Positions 1 through 12,900 of a stretch of 64,000 bases of DNA are shown one piece after another. Location: the NCBI GenBank assembly GCA_030549335.1, contig JAUKPH010000019.1, positions 17,062,001-17,126,000 on the forward strand, read 5' to 3'. Below the pieces are notes generated by a model, which saw nothing but the letters and a program-made list of their open reading frames with translations, searched no databases and was not told where the DNA came from. A program made the position numbers and the translations under genes. The first letter of the stretch is position 1. Each line of letters starts with the position of its first letter. This DNA comes from Pontederia crassipes. Lineage: Eukaryota > Streptophyta > Magnoliopsida > Commelinales > Pontederiaceae.

Positions 1-117
1 TTCACATATATTTAATTCTCTCGGCGATACTTCAACTACCAATATTAACAGGAATCTTTTCTCTTTTCTTGTTTCTTTGTTCTAATGCATTGTACGGTCA
101 TACCTTTTCCACTTCAG

Positions 118-485
118 GTGGAATTTTCTGGAGGTGCCTTGCGTTGTGGTGAGTATGTCACGCTCCGCAAGATCAGTGATGCAAGCCAGAAGGTGAGTAA
201 ATTCATTAGGGTCTGAACCATGGTACTTGTCATTAAATAAAAAACAAAAGGATAAATATCTTGTGTCAGATTGAAATGGTTAGATCACAGAAGAATTTGA
301 GAACTCACGACTTAGTTTGTCATAGAACGGATTCTGAATTTTTATTTTTCTTAAATTCTTTCTTTTTTCTTGTTTACTTTGAACAGGGCGTCACAGGTGC
401 TCAGCAAATTGTCATTGAAGGTCCTTTGACAGAAGAGTATTACAGAATTCGAGATCTTCTCTATTCCCAGTTTTATTTGCTATAG
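118..485 (+). CDS. CPSF100: CPSF100 (CPSF2), C-terminal exons, 5' end outside window
   Basis: These are the last two coding exons of the 100-kDa subunit of the cleavage and polyadenylation specificity factor, a metallo-beta-lactamase-fold scaffold that pairs with CPSF73 in the nucleus. Exon 118-192 follows a CAG acceptor and ends at GTGAGT; it encodes 25 residues including GALRCGEYVTLRKI. Exon 387-485 follows CAG and encodes 32 residues ending IRDLLYSQFYLL, then TAG. The RCG-YVTLRKI block and the terminal LYSQFYLL are what I recall as the conserved plant CPSF100 C-terminus. Both exons are in phase and open, so the visible part looks functional. The catalytic-fold part lies left of base 1. Identification is from memory of the family and is strong for such a short piece. 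Confidence 0.88.
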
Positions 486-1342
486 ATTGCACCATACAAG
501 ATTTACATGGGCATTGAGCACGATGTTTTCTCAGAAAGGGAGGGAAAAAGAGCACAGCTACAGATTGCACCATACAAGATTTACATGCCATCATGCTCTC
601 GTAGGATTCAGCATCCTTGCCCGAGCAATAGCTTCATGATAATTTCTAACTTGTTTTGTCAAGTCAGCTGGAGCTTCCATGTGAGACTCTACTTTCTCAC
701 CCAACTTTTTTGCGTCAAACACAAAAGAACAAGCATCTGTAACATGGAGTGAAGTCAGAATCTCATGCATTTTCATCTTAGTCACGCTTTCTTGTATTTT
801 GTATCGATATCAAGTTGTCATTCTGTTTGGGAAGCTTATGATGTCACTATAATAGCATCACAAAAGCCAGCATATCGAAGAAAGAGATACCATTAATATG
901 CAACTTTAATGGACTTTTGTTCTTAGTAATTTGAAGTTTGCTTTGAGCAGGAAAACCTTGAGGGTGGACTGTTCATTGGATCGATTTGATCACAAACCTG
1001 ACCGGCGGTGGGGTTCGGAAATTCCAATCTTATTTGATGGCTTGACCTTTTTTTTTAAAAATTTCAAATCAAGTTATTTTGTATTTAGTTTATCATTTTT
1101 ATGTAATTTAAAATTAAAATATATGAAAATAAAATACGTCAATGAAAAAATATATTGCATTATGAAGATAGTATTTCCTTGACGTCACCTGCAGAGGAGG
1201 CAACGATGATCGACTATAAAATCTTCAATTCAGCCACTTTGCTGAATGCTTTCATGTTTCGCATATCTGTTCAGATAGGACCAGTCGATGGAACATTTGA
1301 GCACATTTTTTTTCCGGCTCTACGTAAATTAAGAAAAGAACT
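486..1342. other. CPSF100 3' flank and spacer
   Basis: The CPSF100 3'UTR and spacer. A 26-bp sequence (AGATTGCACCATACAAGATT and the next six bases) occurs at 484-509 and again at 562-587, starting just before the stop codon and separated by about 52 bp. On the minus strand, 591-785 is open for 64 codons with gene-like composition (it includes EKVESHMEAPADLTKQVRNY), but I cannot assign it. From about 1020 the sequence becomes AT-rich with no recognisable content up to the foldback element. Confidence 0.5.
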
Positions 1343-2579
1343 GGGTGAATTATACGAATGATTTTTTACCTTTGAGTCGATTTTTAATTGGTTCTCTAAC
1401 TTTAATTTATAATCAGAACGTCCTCTCAATCTTTCATTTTTTTGCACGTTTAGTCCTCTTGATTGGTGATTACAGATTCTCCGGTTGTCTTGTTTATATG
1501 ACCGACTTTCTCTCTCATCTACGTCAGTTCAAGTCGGTCACATCATTATAAAAATTTTAAAAAATAATAAAGAAAAATAAGATTGTCCACGTCATTAAAA
1601 AAATTTAAAATTAAAAAAATGAGTTGCGGGTCGCCCCCCTCCCCCTCTCTCGCCGTGCTGGAGAGATAATTCGACCCCCCTCCCTCTCTCTCCCGCACGC
1701 TCGGGAGAGAGAAGGAGGGGGGCGATAAAAAAGTAAGGTCATTCCATTTCGACAAAAGATCATACTCAAGTTCAATAGCTTTGCGTCCGCTATCCCAATC
1801 ATGATTTTCCTACCCCCAGAGGAAAATATCCTTCCCTTTTTGAAAGGTTGTGGGCGGAAAGATCAAAAGAGGCGCAGATGATTTATTTATCACCAAATAG
1901 AGGATGAATATTATATGGTAGCAGCAGGAAATTCTTTGGCCTCCCTCTCTCTCGCCGTGCAGGAGAGAGAAAGAGGGGGCGATCACCCCCCTCCCTCTCT
2001 CTCCCACACGGCGAGCACGCGCAGGAGAGAGAGGAGGGGGGCGACCGCCCCCTCTGGTCGAGCTCGTTCGCCGTGCGAGAGAGAGAGGGAGGGGGGCGAT
2101 CACCCCCTCTGGTCAAGCTCGACGGAGCTCGATCGGAGGGGGGCGGGCGGTCGCCTCCTCCCTCTCCTCACCATGCGAGAGAGAGGAGGGGTGACCGCCC
2201 CCCTTCGGTTAAGCTCGTCGGAGCTCGACCTGAGGGGGGTGGTCGCCCCCCTCCCTCTTCTCCCGCACGTGCTCGTCGTGCGGGAGAGAGGAGGGGGCGA
2301 ACTCTTCCTCTCTCTCTCGTAACTCAATTTTGTTTTATTTTTTTAATAACATGGCAACCTTATCTTTCTTTATTATTTTTTTAAAATTTTTTATAATGAC
2401 ATGGCTGACTTAAGCTGACGCGGATGAAAGAGAAAGTCAGCTACGTAAGCAAGGCAACTGGGAAACCTTTGATCACCGGTCAAAAGGACTAATCATGTAA
2501 GAAAATAAAAAATGGAGGACGTTCTGATTATAAATTAAAATTGAAAGACCAATTGGAAATCGACTTAAAGTGGTTACCC
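1343..2579. mobile_element. Mutator-like foldback element, copy A
   Basis: A non-autonomous DNA element flanked by a perfect 10-bp target duplication GAAAAGAACT (1333-1342 and 2580-2589). The left terminus (GGGTGAATTATACGAATG, then a block around TTTGAGTCGATTTTTAATTG) is matched in reverse complement at the right end, although the outermost right bases are partly deleted. The terminal arms enclose a GC-rich core (about 1625-2325) of GAGAGAGGGAGGGGGGCGA-type blocks in both orientations plus AAGCTCG/GGAGCTCGA repeats. It is related to the element at 62541-63708. A 9-11 bp duplication with long terminal arms fits the MULE group. It has no coding capacity; the long frames in the core are composition artefacts. 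Confidence 0.75.
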
Positions 2580-2589
2580 GAAAAGAACT

Positions 2590-3604
2590 AAATGAGCATA
2601 AGATTCACCAATAGAAAAATAAAATTCGACACTTAGTCAGGTGGCCTTCTGAAAATAAATGCCATTTCTGATCCTGCTATAATTTGAGTAGAAAAGGAAG
2701 AAGCCCGGGTGTCTTTGTAATGGAACCGATAACAACGTTCGTTCTCCTGATCAAATGGTGAATTTGTGATTGTTAGCTTCCAAAGACTCGAGTAGCATAA
2801 TTTTGGTAACCAATTGTGCCAACTAAAATTAGTTGGAAGTGTAGGAGGGGCACGGTCTCTTTTTTTCTATTCATCAGATGGAAAATATGCAATCAAATTA
2901 AAACTTCTTAAAAGAAAAAGAATTAAATATTATCTACATACTTTTAATCCAATAACTAAAATAATTTGATCACTTCACTACTATATAATGGTTAAATGAT
3001 AATAATCATGATCAAACTCATTATCTATTTAATGAAATAAGTTAACATATAATTATTTTATTTTAGAACTTAATGAAAGTGTTCTTTTTTTTCTTTTAAA
3101 TATTCTTGCGGGTCCTTCGATGTCAAGGCTAGTAGTCGAAATGAAAAAGCAGAACAATCGAATACTGGTTCCAGGAAGAGGAGCTGGTACTATTAATTTT
3201 TAAGAACTCAATGAATAACTAAAGTTAGTATGTCAATTAAGCTTGATTGGAGGTGTCCTTTTTTCAAAGGAGGGACATCGTTTATGAATCAAATTAAAAG
3301 TTCTTAAAAAGTAAAAAATAAATACGATCTATATATTTTTAATTCAATAACTTAAAAAATAGATGAGACGATGTCTCAATTTAAAGGATGGAGTATGGAC
3401 ACGTCCATCTTTTTCCAGTAAATGTTTTAATTTGTTCTTTTCTACCCGAGTGAAAACAACCAACGGCTAGGATCCTCATTTCCCTCCAAAGCTAAGATAC
3501 CATATTTAGCCATACAAATATGTTATATTTCCCCGTTCTCCCGTGCACCCCCACCACGACCATAAACCCTAGAAACCTCAAACCCTTGTCTTGCGACGAG
3601 CGCG
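2590..3604. other. Spacer, promoter and 5'UTR of GMP synthase
   Basis: No gene seen. Two diverged direct-repeat blocks (about 2830-2960 and 3240-3365) share runs such as AATCAAATTAAAA-TTCTTAAAA. The last ~100 bases before the ATG at 3605 are C-rich (CCCCCACCACGACC), as expected for a 5'UTR. I see no convincing TATA box. Confidence 0.45.
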
Positions 3605-6600
3605 ATGACTTCCCAATCGCTCTCCAACGGCGTAGCCACTGCGTGCAATGGAGTCGCCTCGGCCGCTGGAGGCAACCTGGTTCTCATCCTTGACTACGGC
3701 TCTCAGTACACGCACCTCATCACCCGACGGATTCGCCAACTCTCCGTCCTCTCCCTCTGCATCTCCGGCACGTCCCCTCTGGAGGCCATCACTGAGCACA
3801 AGCCCCGCGTCATCATCCTCTCCGGTGGCCCCCACTCCGTCCACGCGGACGGCACTCCCTCTTTCCCTGACGGCTTCGTCGAGTACGTTGAGAGGAACCG
3901 GGTGTTCGTGCTGGGAATATGCTACGGGATGCAGCTAATTGTTCAGAAATTGGGAGGGGCAGTCGCCGTCGGGGAGAAGCAGGAGTACGGCAAGATGGAG
4001 ATCGAGGCAGTGAAGGAGGACAGCGAGATGTATGGGCCCGGGAGCGGCAGGGGGCGCCAGACTGTGTGGATGAGCCACGGAGACGAAGCCATCAGGTTGC
4101 CGGAGGGGTTCGAGGTGGCGGCAAGGAGTCTACAGGGGTCTGTGGCAGCGATTGAGAACCGTGGTAGGAGGTTCTATGGGCTTCAATATCATCCCGAGGT
4201 AACATAAAAAGCAATCTTTCTATTCTCTGTGCATGATGGTATAATAATATTTCCATGCAATGAGTTTCTTCGCGTGGTTTCTTATTGACTTTTTTTAAGA
4301 CATGAATATGTGTACAATTCGACAGAAACGTCACCTCATACCATTGACTTTTTAACAAAGGAATCATTTGTGATATGTTTGACGCTGAATAATCTCTGTC
4401 CCGGAAATATCAACTGACTATGCTATTGAGTCAATGGACTCAATAAAAAATGGATTTTTTTTTTGTTTACATTTGACTTCAGTTGTAGTTATTTTCTCTA
4501 GATTTCATGGTTAACCTTGTTTCTTATTGAGTTTATTATTATACTGGGTTATGTCTGTACGTTTCTATTGAAAGCTATAGGACCCTGAAAAGCAAATTTT
4601 TGCTTTTTAACTAAAATTATATGCAGGCTGCTTGTTTGTGTTGCTGGTTATAAATATAATTATTTCACCTCTATCTCTAGGTAACTCATTCACCTCAAGG
4701 AATGGAGACTCTGCGCCATTTTCTTTTTGATATCTGCACGGTAAATGCTGATTGGAAGATGCAAGATGTGCTTGAAGAAGAACTTAAAGTTATCAAAGGT
4801 GTGGTAGGATCCGACGAACATGTTATTTGTGCATTATCAGGCGGAGTAGATTCTACAGTGGCAGCTACTCTTGTTCACAAGGCAATTGGAGATAGGCTTC
4901 ATTGTGTTTTTGTTGACAATGGTTTGCTAAGGTTTAAAATCTCTTCTTACCAATTATAATGTTTGTGCAACCTCATATTCCTTTCTAGGTCTGTGATTCT
5001 CAACAATATCAAATGTTCCTGTCAATTCCAGGTACAAAGAGAGGGAGCGTGTGATGTCTACCTTTGAAAGTGATCTTCATTTGCCAGTTACTTGTGTCGA
5101 CGCATCTGAACGATTTCTTAGCAAATTGAAAGGGGTCACAGATCCTGAGACGAAAAGGAAGATAATTGGGCGTGAGTTCATATGTATTTTTGATGACTTT
5201 GCACAAGAGTTGGAGTGGAAGTTGGGGCGGCGGCCTGTGTTCTTAGTTCAGGGTACTCTATATCCAGATGTAATAGAGTCGTGCCCACCTCCTGGAAGTG
5301 GAAGGAACCACTCTCACACAATTAAAAGCCATCATAATGTTGGAGGACTCCCTAAGGACATGAAGCTCAAACTTATTGAACCGCTTAAACTTCTTTTTAA
5401 AGATGAAGTATAAATTTTAACTTTGTTACTTGTTCAATTTTTTTTTCTTTACATTCTTTGGTTGTTGCACTCTGATCATTGTAGACGAGTGAGTCTAACT
5501 GGAAACTTTGCTCTGCAGGTGCGAAAACTGGGGAGCATCTTGAATGTCCCTGAGTCATTTTTGAAGAGGCATCCCTTCCCTGGACCTGGGCTTGCTGTTC
5601 GCATCTTGGGAGATGTAACTCAAGGAAATGCCCTTGAGACCATTCGCCAGGTTCACACATTATCTTTTTGGTGTTCCCCGTTGATTTTGTTTTCGGTTTT
5701 CATTTTTTAGTTTGGCACCAAACTCCGTGGTTCTTTATAGGTGGATGAAATTTTTGTTCAAGCGATTAAAGATGCTGGGCTTTATGACTCCATCTGGCAA
5801 GCTTTTGCTGTTTTCCTACCAGTACAGACAGTTGGTGTTCAAGGCGACCAAAGAACTCATTCCAACGCTGTTGCTCTTAGAGCAGTTACCAGTGAAGATG
5901 GGATGACTGCTGACTGGTAATTTTTTCCCTTTTTGCACTTGACTGATATGTTCTATAGCCGGTCCAAGCCCGGATAAAGGAGAAGGGTTGTGTTAGGCCC
6001 CGACAGTCAGCGTAAAACCCTGTCGAATCTCATGAACATGGATCAACGAGTCGTATGATCCATGTAGCCGACCCCACCTAGTGGGATAAGACTTTGTTGT
6101 TGTTGTTTGCACTTGATTGATATGGGTTGAATGTGTCTCCTTCCCCCAGTTATTGAAATATTCAACCTTAACATAACGATCATTCTCTATTGCCCTGGCA
6201 TATCTTGACTGATTTTTTTTCTTGCTTTCACCTTGAAATGCAGAAAAATGAACGTTCAAAATATATATACTTTTCTCAGTGTGTAGTTTCAGAAATTGAC
6301 CTCTGGCAATTCATGTAGCTGTCTTTAGTTAGGTTTCCTTCAATGAAAAGAAAAATGATATGCCTTGTGCATAACTTTTCCTCTTCAATTCTGGAGCATA
6401 CATCATGAGCTTAGACTTTGGCTAAACTTTAGTCTGTCAGTGTAAATGCTATGTTATTTGTTTTTTATCGTCTATATGCGTGGTTCTACCCTTTCCTACC
6501 TATTACATTCAGTTTATGAATGGTTTGGTACTCCAAAAAGTAGTTTTTATGGATGATGTTAACTCATGCTAGTGTAAGTGGAGGAAAGCCACTGGAGTTC

Positions 6601-7814
6601 TTTGTGATAGAAAAGTACCCAATAAAGTTAAAGGAAAATTCTATCGTACTGCTACAAGGTCAGCAGTGTTATATGGTAGTGAATGTTGGGCTATGAAGGG
6701 ACAACATGAACGTAAAGCGGGGGTAGCCGAAATGAGGATGTTGAGATGGATGTGTGGTCATACAAGATTAGATAAGATTAAGAATGACCATATACGTGAA
6801 CGAGTCGGAGTGGCTCCTATTAGTGAGAAAATGATAGAGAATCGTTTGAGATGGTTTGGTCATGTTCAGAGAAGACCATTAGATGCGCCAGTAAGAAGAG
6901 TAGATCAAATAATCTGGAGTCCGATTAAAAGAGGGAGAGGGAGGCCAAGGCGGACACTTGACGAACTAATAGAGCAAGATCTATTAGTGAATAATATACC
7001 GAAAGGTTTGGTTACTAATAGAGCGGAATGACGTCGTATGATCCATGTAGCCGACCCCACCTAGTGGGATAAGGCTTTGTTGTTGTTGTTGTTAACTCAT
7101 GATAGTGAAATTGATAAGCACGCCTACATGTCTATACTTTATATTATTTTGCTGAAGTACTAGTCGGGTTAACATGTACAATAAGGTAGCTCTACAGTTA
7201 TAGTTATATTGTTTCCTGAAGTAGTTTCTATTGATTGATCATCTTTAATCATATTTCTTTCACTTTAAAAATTTATATTTCTTTCAAATTTTCAATCTTA
7301 TTGTGATATATGCCAATGTGCCATATATAGACATCATACAACACCAAAATTCAGATGTGCCTTGAATTATTATAATCTTGTGCCCAAAATTGTGAAAGAA
7401 AAATAAAATGGGAGGAAGTGGAGTGCATGCATCGCTAGGGTTGATTGTAATGGATTCTTCATAGAAAAAAAGTCTTTTGCCGGGAGGCTTCTTCTTTTAT
7501 TCACATTGATCAAAAGTTTTTTATTAAGTCTGTCATTTTTTTCTTCTCTTTTATATTTTATTATTTTACTTATTGATAATTTCTTCTACGTTCTATTCCC
7601 AATGCAAATACAATGTCTAATGATCAATATTTGATCTTAGTTTCCTTTTATGATTGTAGATTTTATTCTCCTGTCAAAACCTTTATTCAGGTACTACTTT
7701 GATCACAAATTCCTCCGTGATGTGGTAAGCAAGATCTGCAACAACGTTCGTGGTGTCAACCGAGTCACTATGGATATTACATCTAAACCACCAGCAACTG
7801 TTGAGTGGGAATGA
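3605..7814 (+). CDS. GMPS: GMP synthase (glutamine-hydrolysing)
   Basis: Makes GMP from XMP, ATP and glutamine, the last step of guanine nucleotide synthesis. Six exons (3605-4198, 4681-4931, 5032-5407, 5519-5650, 5741-5916, 7691-7814) with GT-AG borders sum to 1653 bp, giving 550 aa with no break. The class I amidotransferase domain comes first: [16 protein letters not shown] near residue 30, the nucleophile Cys106 in GICYGMQ, and His196/Glu198 in YHPEVTHSPQG. The ATP-pyrophosphatase domain follows with P-loop SGGVDS at 251-256 and FVDNGLLR. The C-terminal dimerisation part carries [24 protein letters not shown] and ends VEWE. The start is the first in-frame ATG after a C-rich leader. Exon 1 is GC-rich and later exons are AT-rich. 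Intron 5 (1.77 kb) carries two retroposons of one family. Confidence 0.96.
5951..6105 (+). mobile_element. RTE-derived SINE-like copy in GMPS intron 5
   Basis: A 155-bp insertion flanked by TTTGCACTTGACTGATATG (5932-5950) and the same 19 bp with one change (6106-6124). It carries the family body (AGCCGGTCC...GGGTTGTGTTAGGCCCCGACAG) and the RTE-type 3' end (GATCCATGTAGCCGACCCC, then TAGTGGGATAAGACTTTG and TTG repeats). It is 5'-truncated by about 12 bases relative to the CTCCGCCTATG start seen elsewhere. Confidence 0.85.
6575..7088 (+). mobile_element. RTE-clade LINE, 5'-truncated
   Basis: A 514-bp insertion between GTTAACTCATGCTAGTG (6558-6574) and the same 17 bp with one mismatch (7089-7105). 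It holds the C-terminal part of an RTE-type reverse transcriptase protein ([43 protein letters not shown]) open from about 6666 to the TGA at 7029-7031. That is followed directly by the 3'UTR GTCGTATGATCCATGTAGCC... and a TTG-repeat tail. The motifs are those of plant RTE LINEs. 5' truncation is usual for target-primed insertion. Its last ~70 bases are the same as those of the SINE-like copies in this window. Confidence 0.9.
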
Positions 7815-8272
7815 TATCATTGAGGAAACTTAGGAAGATGGGAAGATGGTTAAAGAAAAAGGAAGCATCAACGTGATCTACAATATGAAGCTGACCCATT
7901 CTAACATGCCTGTTGGTTGGAGTGCTAAAAAATTTTCAGTCATACGTTACACAAGTAACTTTTATTTAGATTGGTTCCAACCATAGCAAATAAGAAAATT
8001 TGATTATTCGTGAAGTCCATCATTAAGTATTCTGGAAGATTAAAATAGATCAAAATATGCTTGTTTAGAGTGAAAGGGTGAAGGCCATATCACGCATATT
8101 GATATATAATAATGTATTTAATGTGAAAAGAATAATTGGGGAAAGAAAGAGGACAATTTGATTATAAAATAAAGTTAAAAACGTGGATAATGTCGAAGGC
8201 ATTTAGTCAATTTTACTTGTCTAAAAGCAAGATATTTTTGAAACAAAATTATATAAATAAAAATATTTTTGA

Positions 8273-8313
<41 letters not shown>

Positions 8314-9960
8314 TTTTTTTGAGATTCAACTGGTTCAAGAGTAAATATGCAAGATTGAACTTTGATTCGAAACTTGTCAATGAAAATATACAATGACATT
8401 AAAAAAGTAGGTTTCCTTTAAGTAACTTGGATTGAGTTCAGTGATAACGGATGAAACATTTCTTTTTGGGTGCTGAATTAGATCTACATTTTCAGTGTTT
8501 CATGTTACTAGCTTCGATTACTTCATAATCGAAAAGATAAAATAGCAATAATTTATTCATACGCTAACCTAATTTATTCATACGCTAACCTAATTATTTT
8601 AAGACTCAAATATGAGATTACTAGCATTCATCGATCCTTTGAGATTCAACTCTAATGTGAATTGAGTCAACGATTGATAAAATAATATTTAATAATAAAT
8701 CTCGAGGCAACATATTAAATAAATTATGAATATGATTATGTTTATGGAATGTAGTCAATTATGATTTGCACCACTAAGAAATAAGAAAAACATGAAATTT
8801 ATGAGCAATAAATTAGCATGTAGTGGATAATGATTAGCGGTAAGAGGTTGTAACTATATAAATTTTATTTATATAGTTAAATAATTAGCGGTAGGATTAG
8901 CTGATGAATATAAAATGACATAATTAAATATATGACAAATTATTTAATTCAAGCACTATATAAATTCTATTATAATTTGATAAATTAAATAATTATATCT
9001 TAATTAAATAAAATAAAATTTCACAACTAATTTTTTTATTAAAATATATAGAAATTTATATTGGCAATAAAGTTTATAAAATGCACCGATGATATGAAAA
9101 TATTAATTGTGAAATTATTTTTTATTCCTTGTTGGCATATAAATAATTTGTAATCAATTAAATATAAATATGAAAAGAAATATAGTTAAATGATTATAAA
9201 ATAAAATGAGAAAATAATAAGATAAGTTAGAAAGAAATAATATATTTGAATAAGGATAAAATTGAAAAAAATTACAAAACGCTAATATCTAATTGCTAAA
9301 CGTTAGTAGAAATAACTTTTTAATATTTTCGTATAAAACGCTGAACGCTATTTATTTTTGTCATTTACCAAACAGAAAAAATAGCGTTTGAACAGTTAAA
9401 TGATACTTGAAATATTATTTTTTGTATCACCTAACAGAATCTAAGTTCATCTTTGGCTGGTGACCAAAACGAGAAAGTGTTTAAGAGGGGGAAAAAATGA
9501 AACAAAAACATTTTAAAATGATTTTTCTTTTCATTTAAAAATTAATAAAACAAACACACATATCATGAACATAATTTATCACAACCAAATAAATAGGAAT
9601 TAATCATGCAAATGCTAATTGTTGCTTCACGCACGGCACGACTTGCCCAGTGGCAATTGCGTGAGTCTGTCCACGAGTCCTTGCCCGAAGCGGTGAACCT
9701 CACCGACCTCCGCGAATTCACTCCTCCGCAAGACCCTCAAACCTCGACCACAAGACGCCGCCTAAGGATCAGCTGACCCCACCCCCATCCCACGCGGTGG
9801 TAGAGTAAGATTGCGTTTCGGGTTCGCTAACACGGTGGCAATAGTGGAGTAACAAAACGTGGGGAGTGGGTGACGCGTAATTTTCTGGAAACTTCGAGCC
9901 CACATTCCATTTCCCCGCCAAACACTCTCGCGCAAGAGGTTCGTGTCTCAGGGAGTCGAG
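7815..9960. other. GMPS 3'UTR, AT-rich spacer, BDT1 5' flank
   Basis: The GMPS 3'UTR runs from 7815. From about 8090 to 9600 the DNA is very AT-rich with no gene or clear transposon end; the short direct repeat TTATTCATACGCTAACCTAA occurs twice near 8551-8593. From about 9600 GC content rises into the BDT1 promoter and 5'UTR. Confidence 0.5.
8279..8312. repeat. (TA)n microsatellite
   Basis: About 17 uninterrupted TA units in the GMPS-BDT1 spacer. Confidence 0.95.
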
Positions 9961-12900
9961 ATGGCAAGGCAGCGTTTCGCCCTGGTCTCCGACGACGAGG
10001 AGGAGGAGCCACGCCGCCGCAGGGGATCGCCGGAGAAAGAAGAGGGAGAGCGGAGGAAGCGGGGGAAGAAGGCGGTTCGATTCGACGAGGAGGAGGAGGA
10101 TGAGGCGAAGGGGAACGAGGAGGCGGAGGACAAGAAGGAAAGCGGCAAGCGCTCCAAGAAGAGGGTCTCCCGAGGCGGCGGGAGAGGGGGCAGGTCGGGA
10201 GAAGCAGAGAGGGAGGAGGAGGAGAGAGAAGAGGAGGAGGAAGAAGAGGAGGAACCGCAAGAGGAGGCCAAACCGATCGGAGACGTGATTAGGGTTTCGG
10301 GGAAGGGAAAGGGGAAAAAGTACCATTTCGGATCGTTCGAGTACGACGGAAATGTGTTTGAGCTCGTAAGTTCACCATGGCTTATATAAGTTCTTCGATT
10401 CTTTGATTTTGTCAAGAGATTCTTGCTGGTGTGCCTGGTGTCGTCCGCGGTAGACCAGTTCCTGAGTTTTTTGAACTATTTATGAGATTGTTTCGTTCTG
10501 TTGATTGCAGGAGGATCCTGTATTGTTGACGCCGGAAGCAGACGTGAAAACGAAACCTTACGTTGCCATCATTAAGGTGCGTCGCTTTTTGTCCATATCA
10601 ATCATACTCGTTGCTTTGGTTAAAGAAGTTGTTTTTTCATATAAAAAACGTTCTGTTATTAGTAATCAATTGTTTGACTGGGAAGAAAGCTTTCTAGCCA
10701 TTAGTAGCTTTCTGAACGCCATAGCTGAAACTATAGTTCCTTTTTTGTTATTTGCTTTCTTTTAATCTAGATTTGTAGTGCCGTATTATTTTGATTATTA
10801 TCTTTCCTCTTTATTTAAGTTACTGAACTCCGCCTATGTTTTATAGCCGGTCCCAAGCCCGGATAAAGGAGGAGGGTTGTGTTAGGCTCCGACAGTCAGC
10901 GTAAAACTCTGTCGAATCGCATGAACATGGATAGCGTAGTATGATCCATGTAGCCGACCCCACCTAGTGGGATAAGGCTTTGTTGTTGTTTATTTAAGTT
11001 ACTGAAACAATAATTCTTTATCTATACGAGTTTAGTTTTAAGTTTGTAGTTAACTATTGAACATTTTTTTTAGAGTTATTGAAACATATTTAGAAAAGAG
11101 ACTTCCCACTTTCCATTAGTTTGTTCACAATGGTCTCTATCTGCTGCTTGAGTTTTTTTTTTGTCATGACTAGGAAACTTGTAATTCTCTCAACAGGACA
11201 TCACACAGAATGCGAAAGGGAGTGTATACATTACTGGGCAATGGTTTTACCGTCCAGAGGAAGCAGAAAAGAAGGGAGGAGGTCACTGGGACGCGCGTGA
11301 TACGAGGGAACTGTTTTACAGTTTCCACCTTGATCCAGTTCCAGCAGAGTCTGTGATGCACAAGTGTGTGGTGCATTTTATTCCTTTGCACAAGAAGTTG
11401 CCACTTCGATCACAACATCCAGGTTTTATTGTGCAGAAGGTCTATGATACTGTTCATAAAAGGCTTTGGAAGTTAACAGATAAAGATTATGAGGACAATA
11501 AGCAACATGAAATAGATCTCCTTGTTCAGAAAACACGGGAGCGTATTGGAGAGCTCCCAGATGTTGAACCAGAAGAATGTACCCCTGAACAAGATGATGA
11601 GTTGTTAAACAAGCAAATTCCTAAGAAAAAGCCAGTACAACCTATTGATGTGTCAAGAACTGATGAGACAACCCCGAGGCCTAATCAACATCCAAAAGCA
11701 GAAACACCTGGAAGTTGTAGATCTGATGCGTCAGAGTGTAAATCAATTTTGGCAAAGTTCAAAGCTTTAACTGGTGATTCGTATCGTGATAGGTGGTTAG
11801 ATAAACTTTTACATGGAATTAAAGTAGCTTGCAACTTGAGGGAAGACGCAAAGCCTGAAGATAAAAAATTAGAAGATGCTGGTAATTTGGAAAAGATGCA
11901 TGGTAACAAGGAATCAGAAACTTCTGCTGCTACCCAAGCTAGTGGCTCGAACGTAAGTGTTCATGTTTTAGTTATGATATGGATGTGCTATTATTAACGC
12001 TATTTATTTTGGTAATCAATCCAAAGTCATCTACTGATTGCTCCTTTTTTATTTTTGGTTTATGCTTTATCATGTGTCCTTTGTGCAATTGCCATCTCTA
12101 ATTCTTTCTGATACATTACTGAACGATCTTTGAATTGCAGTAATCAACGATAATGACTGTCAATGGGCTGCATTGAATTTGATTTCAATTTCCTTGAATA
12201 TTTTTCGTATTGTATGCAAGGCTGTTGAATTTGCTAGAAAACTTGTACGGATTTGCAAGCTTAAGATCTAAAACTGAATTAAATCTGTCATAATTCCTCT
12301 AAAAAAAATCTTTCATAATTTGTTAAAGGATATGTTTGTCCTCTCGTCCTCCCTGCATCCACGCCCGTCCATTTTCCATCCATTTTCCATGTTGGTCGCA
12401 GGAAGATCATCCTCTCCGGTTCGTAGAAAGATGACACAAAATCAGGCAGGAGGTTTTTGGTCCCTTGCGATTCCATCGTGCCCCAGCTGTCAAAAGTCGA
12501 GCTTGACTCGCCGGCAGTAGATCGGAGGAGGAGAAGATGAAAAAGAGAAAAATGGGAGACACAGAACTGGCGGAAGCAAAACGACAAAGAACCACTTGTC
12601 TTGAAAATGAATTTGAAACTGGCAGCAGCTTTCGGCTTGATGTTCAGCTCGGTTTCTTATCTCCCACAGGCGCCAGAGATGAAGAGGATGAAGCTGATGA
12701 ACACCAACACTAACATGTTCATTTTCTCGTCGCACGATCTTCTTCCTTCGTTGCAAGGAGCACACGAGGTCGCCTCCGGAACGAACGAGGGTCAAAGGCG
12801 AAGGAAGTTGTCATTCCTCGTCACTGTCTCCGAAACTCAATGAGCAAAGCGAACAAGCTCCGTGAGAAGCCTCCTTGTTGCACGATCTTCTTTCTTCATC

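Noticed and set aside
1883-2384. Several Arg/Pro/Glu-rich frames on both strands
   Set aside because: They lie in the GC-rich core of a foldback transposon.
9943-9960. Upstream in-frame start giving MSQGVEMARQRF
   Set aside because: The codon at 9943 is GTG, not ATG; the first ATG is at 9961.
9769-10415. Minus-strand Ser/Leu-rich frames of 155-185 aa
   Set aside because: Antisense shadows of the Glu/Arg-rich first exon of BDT1.
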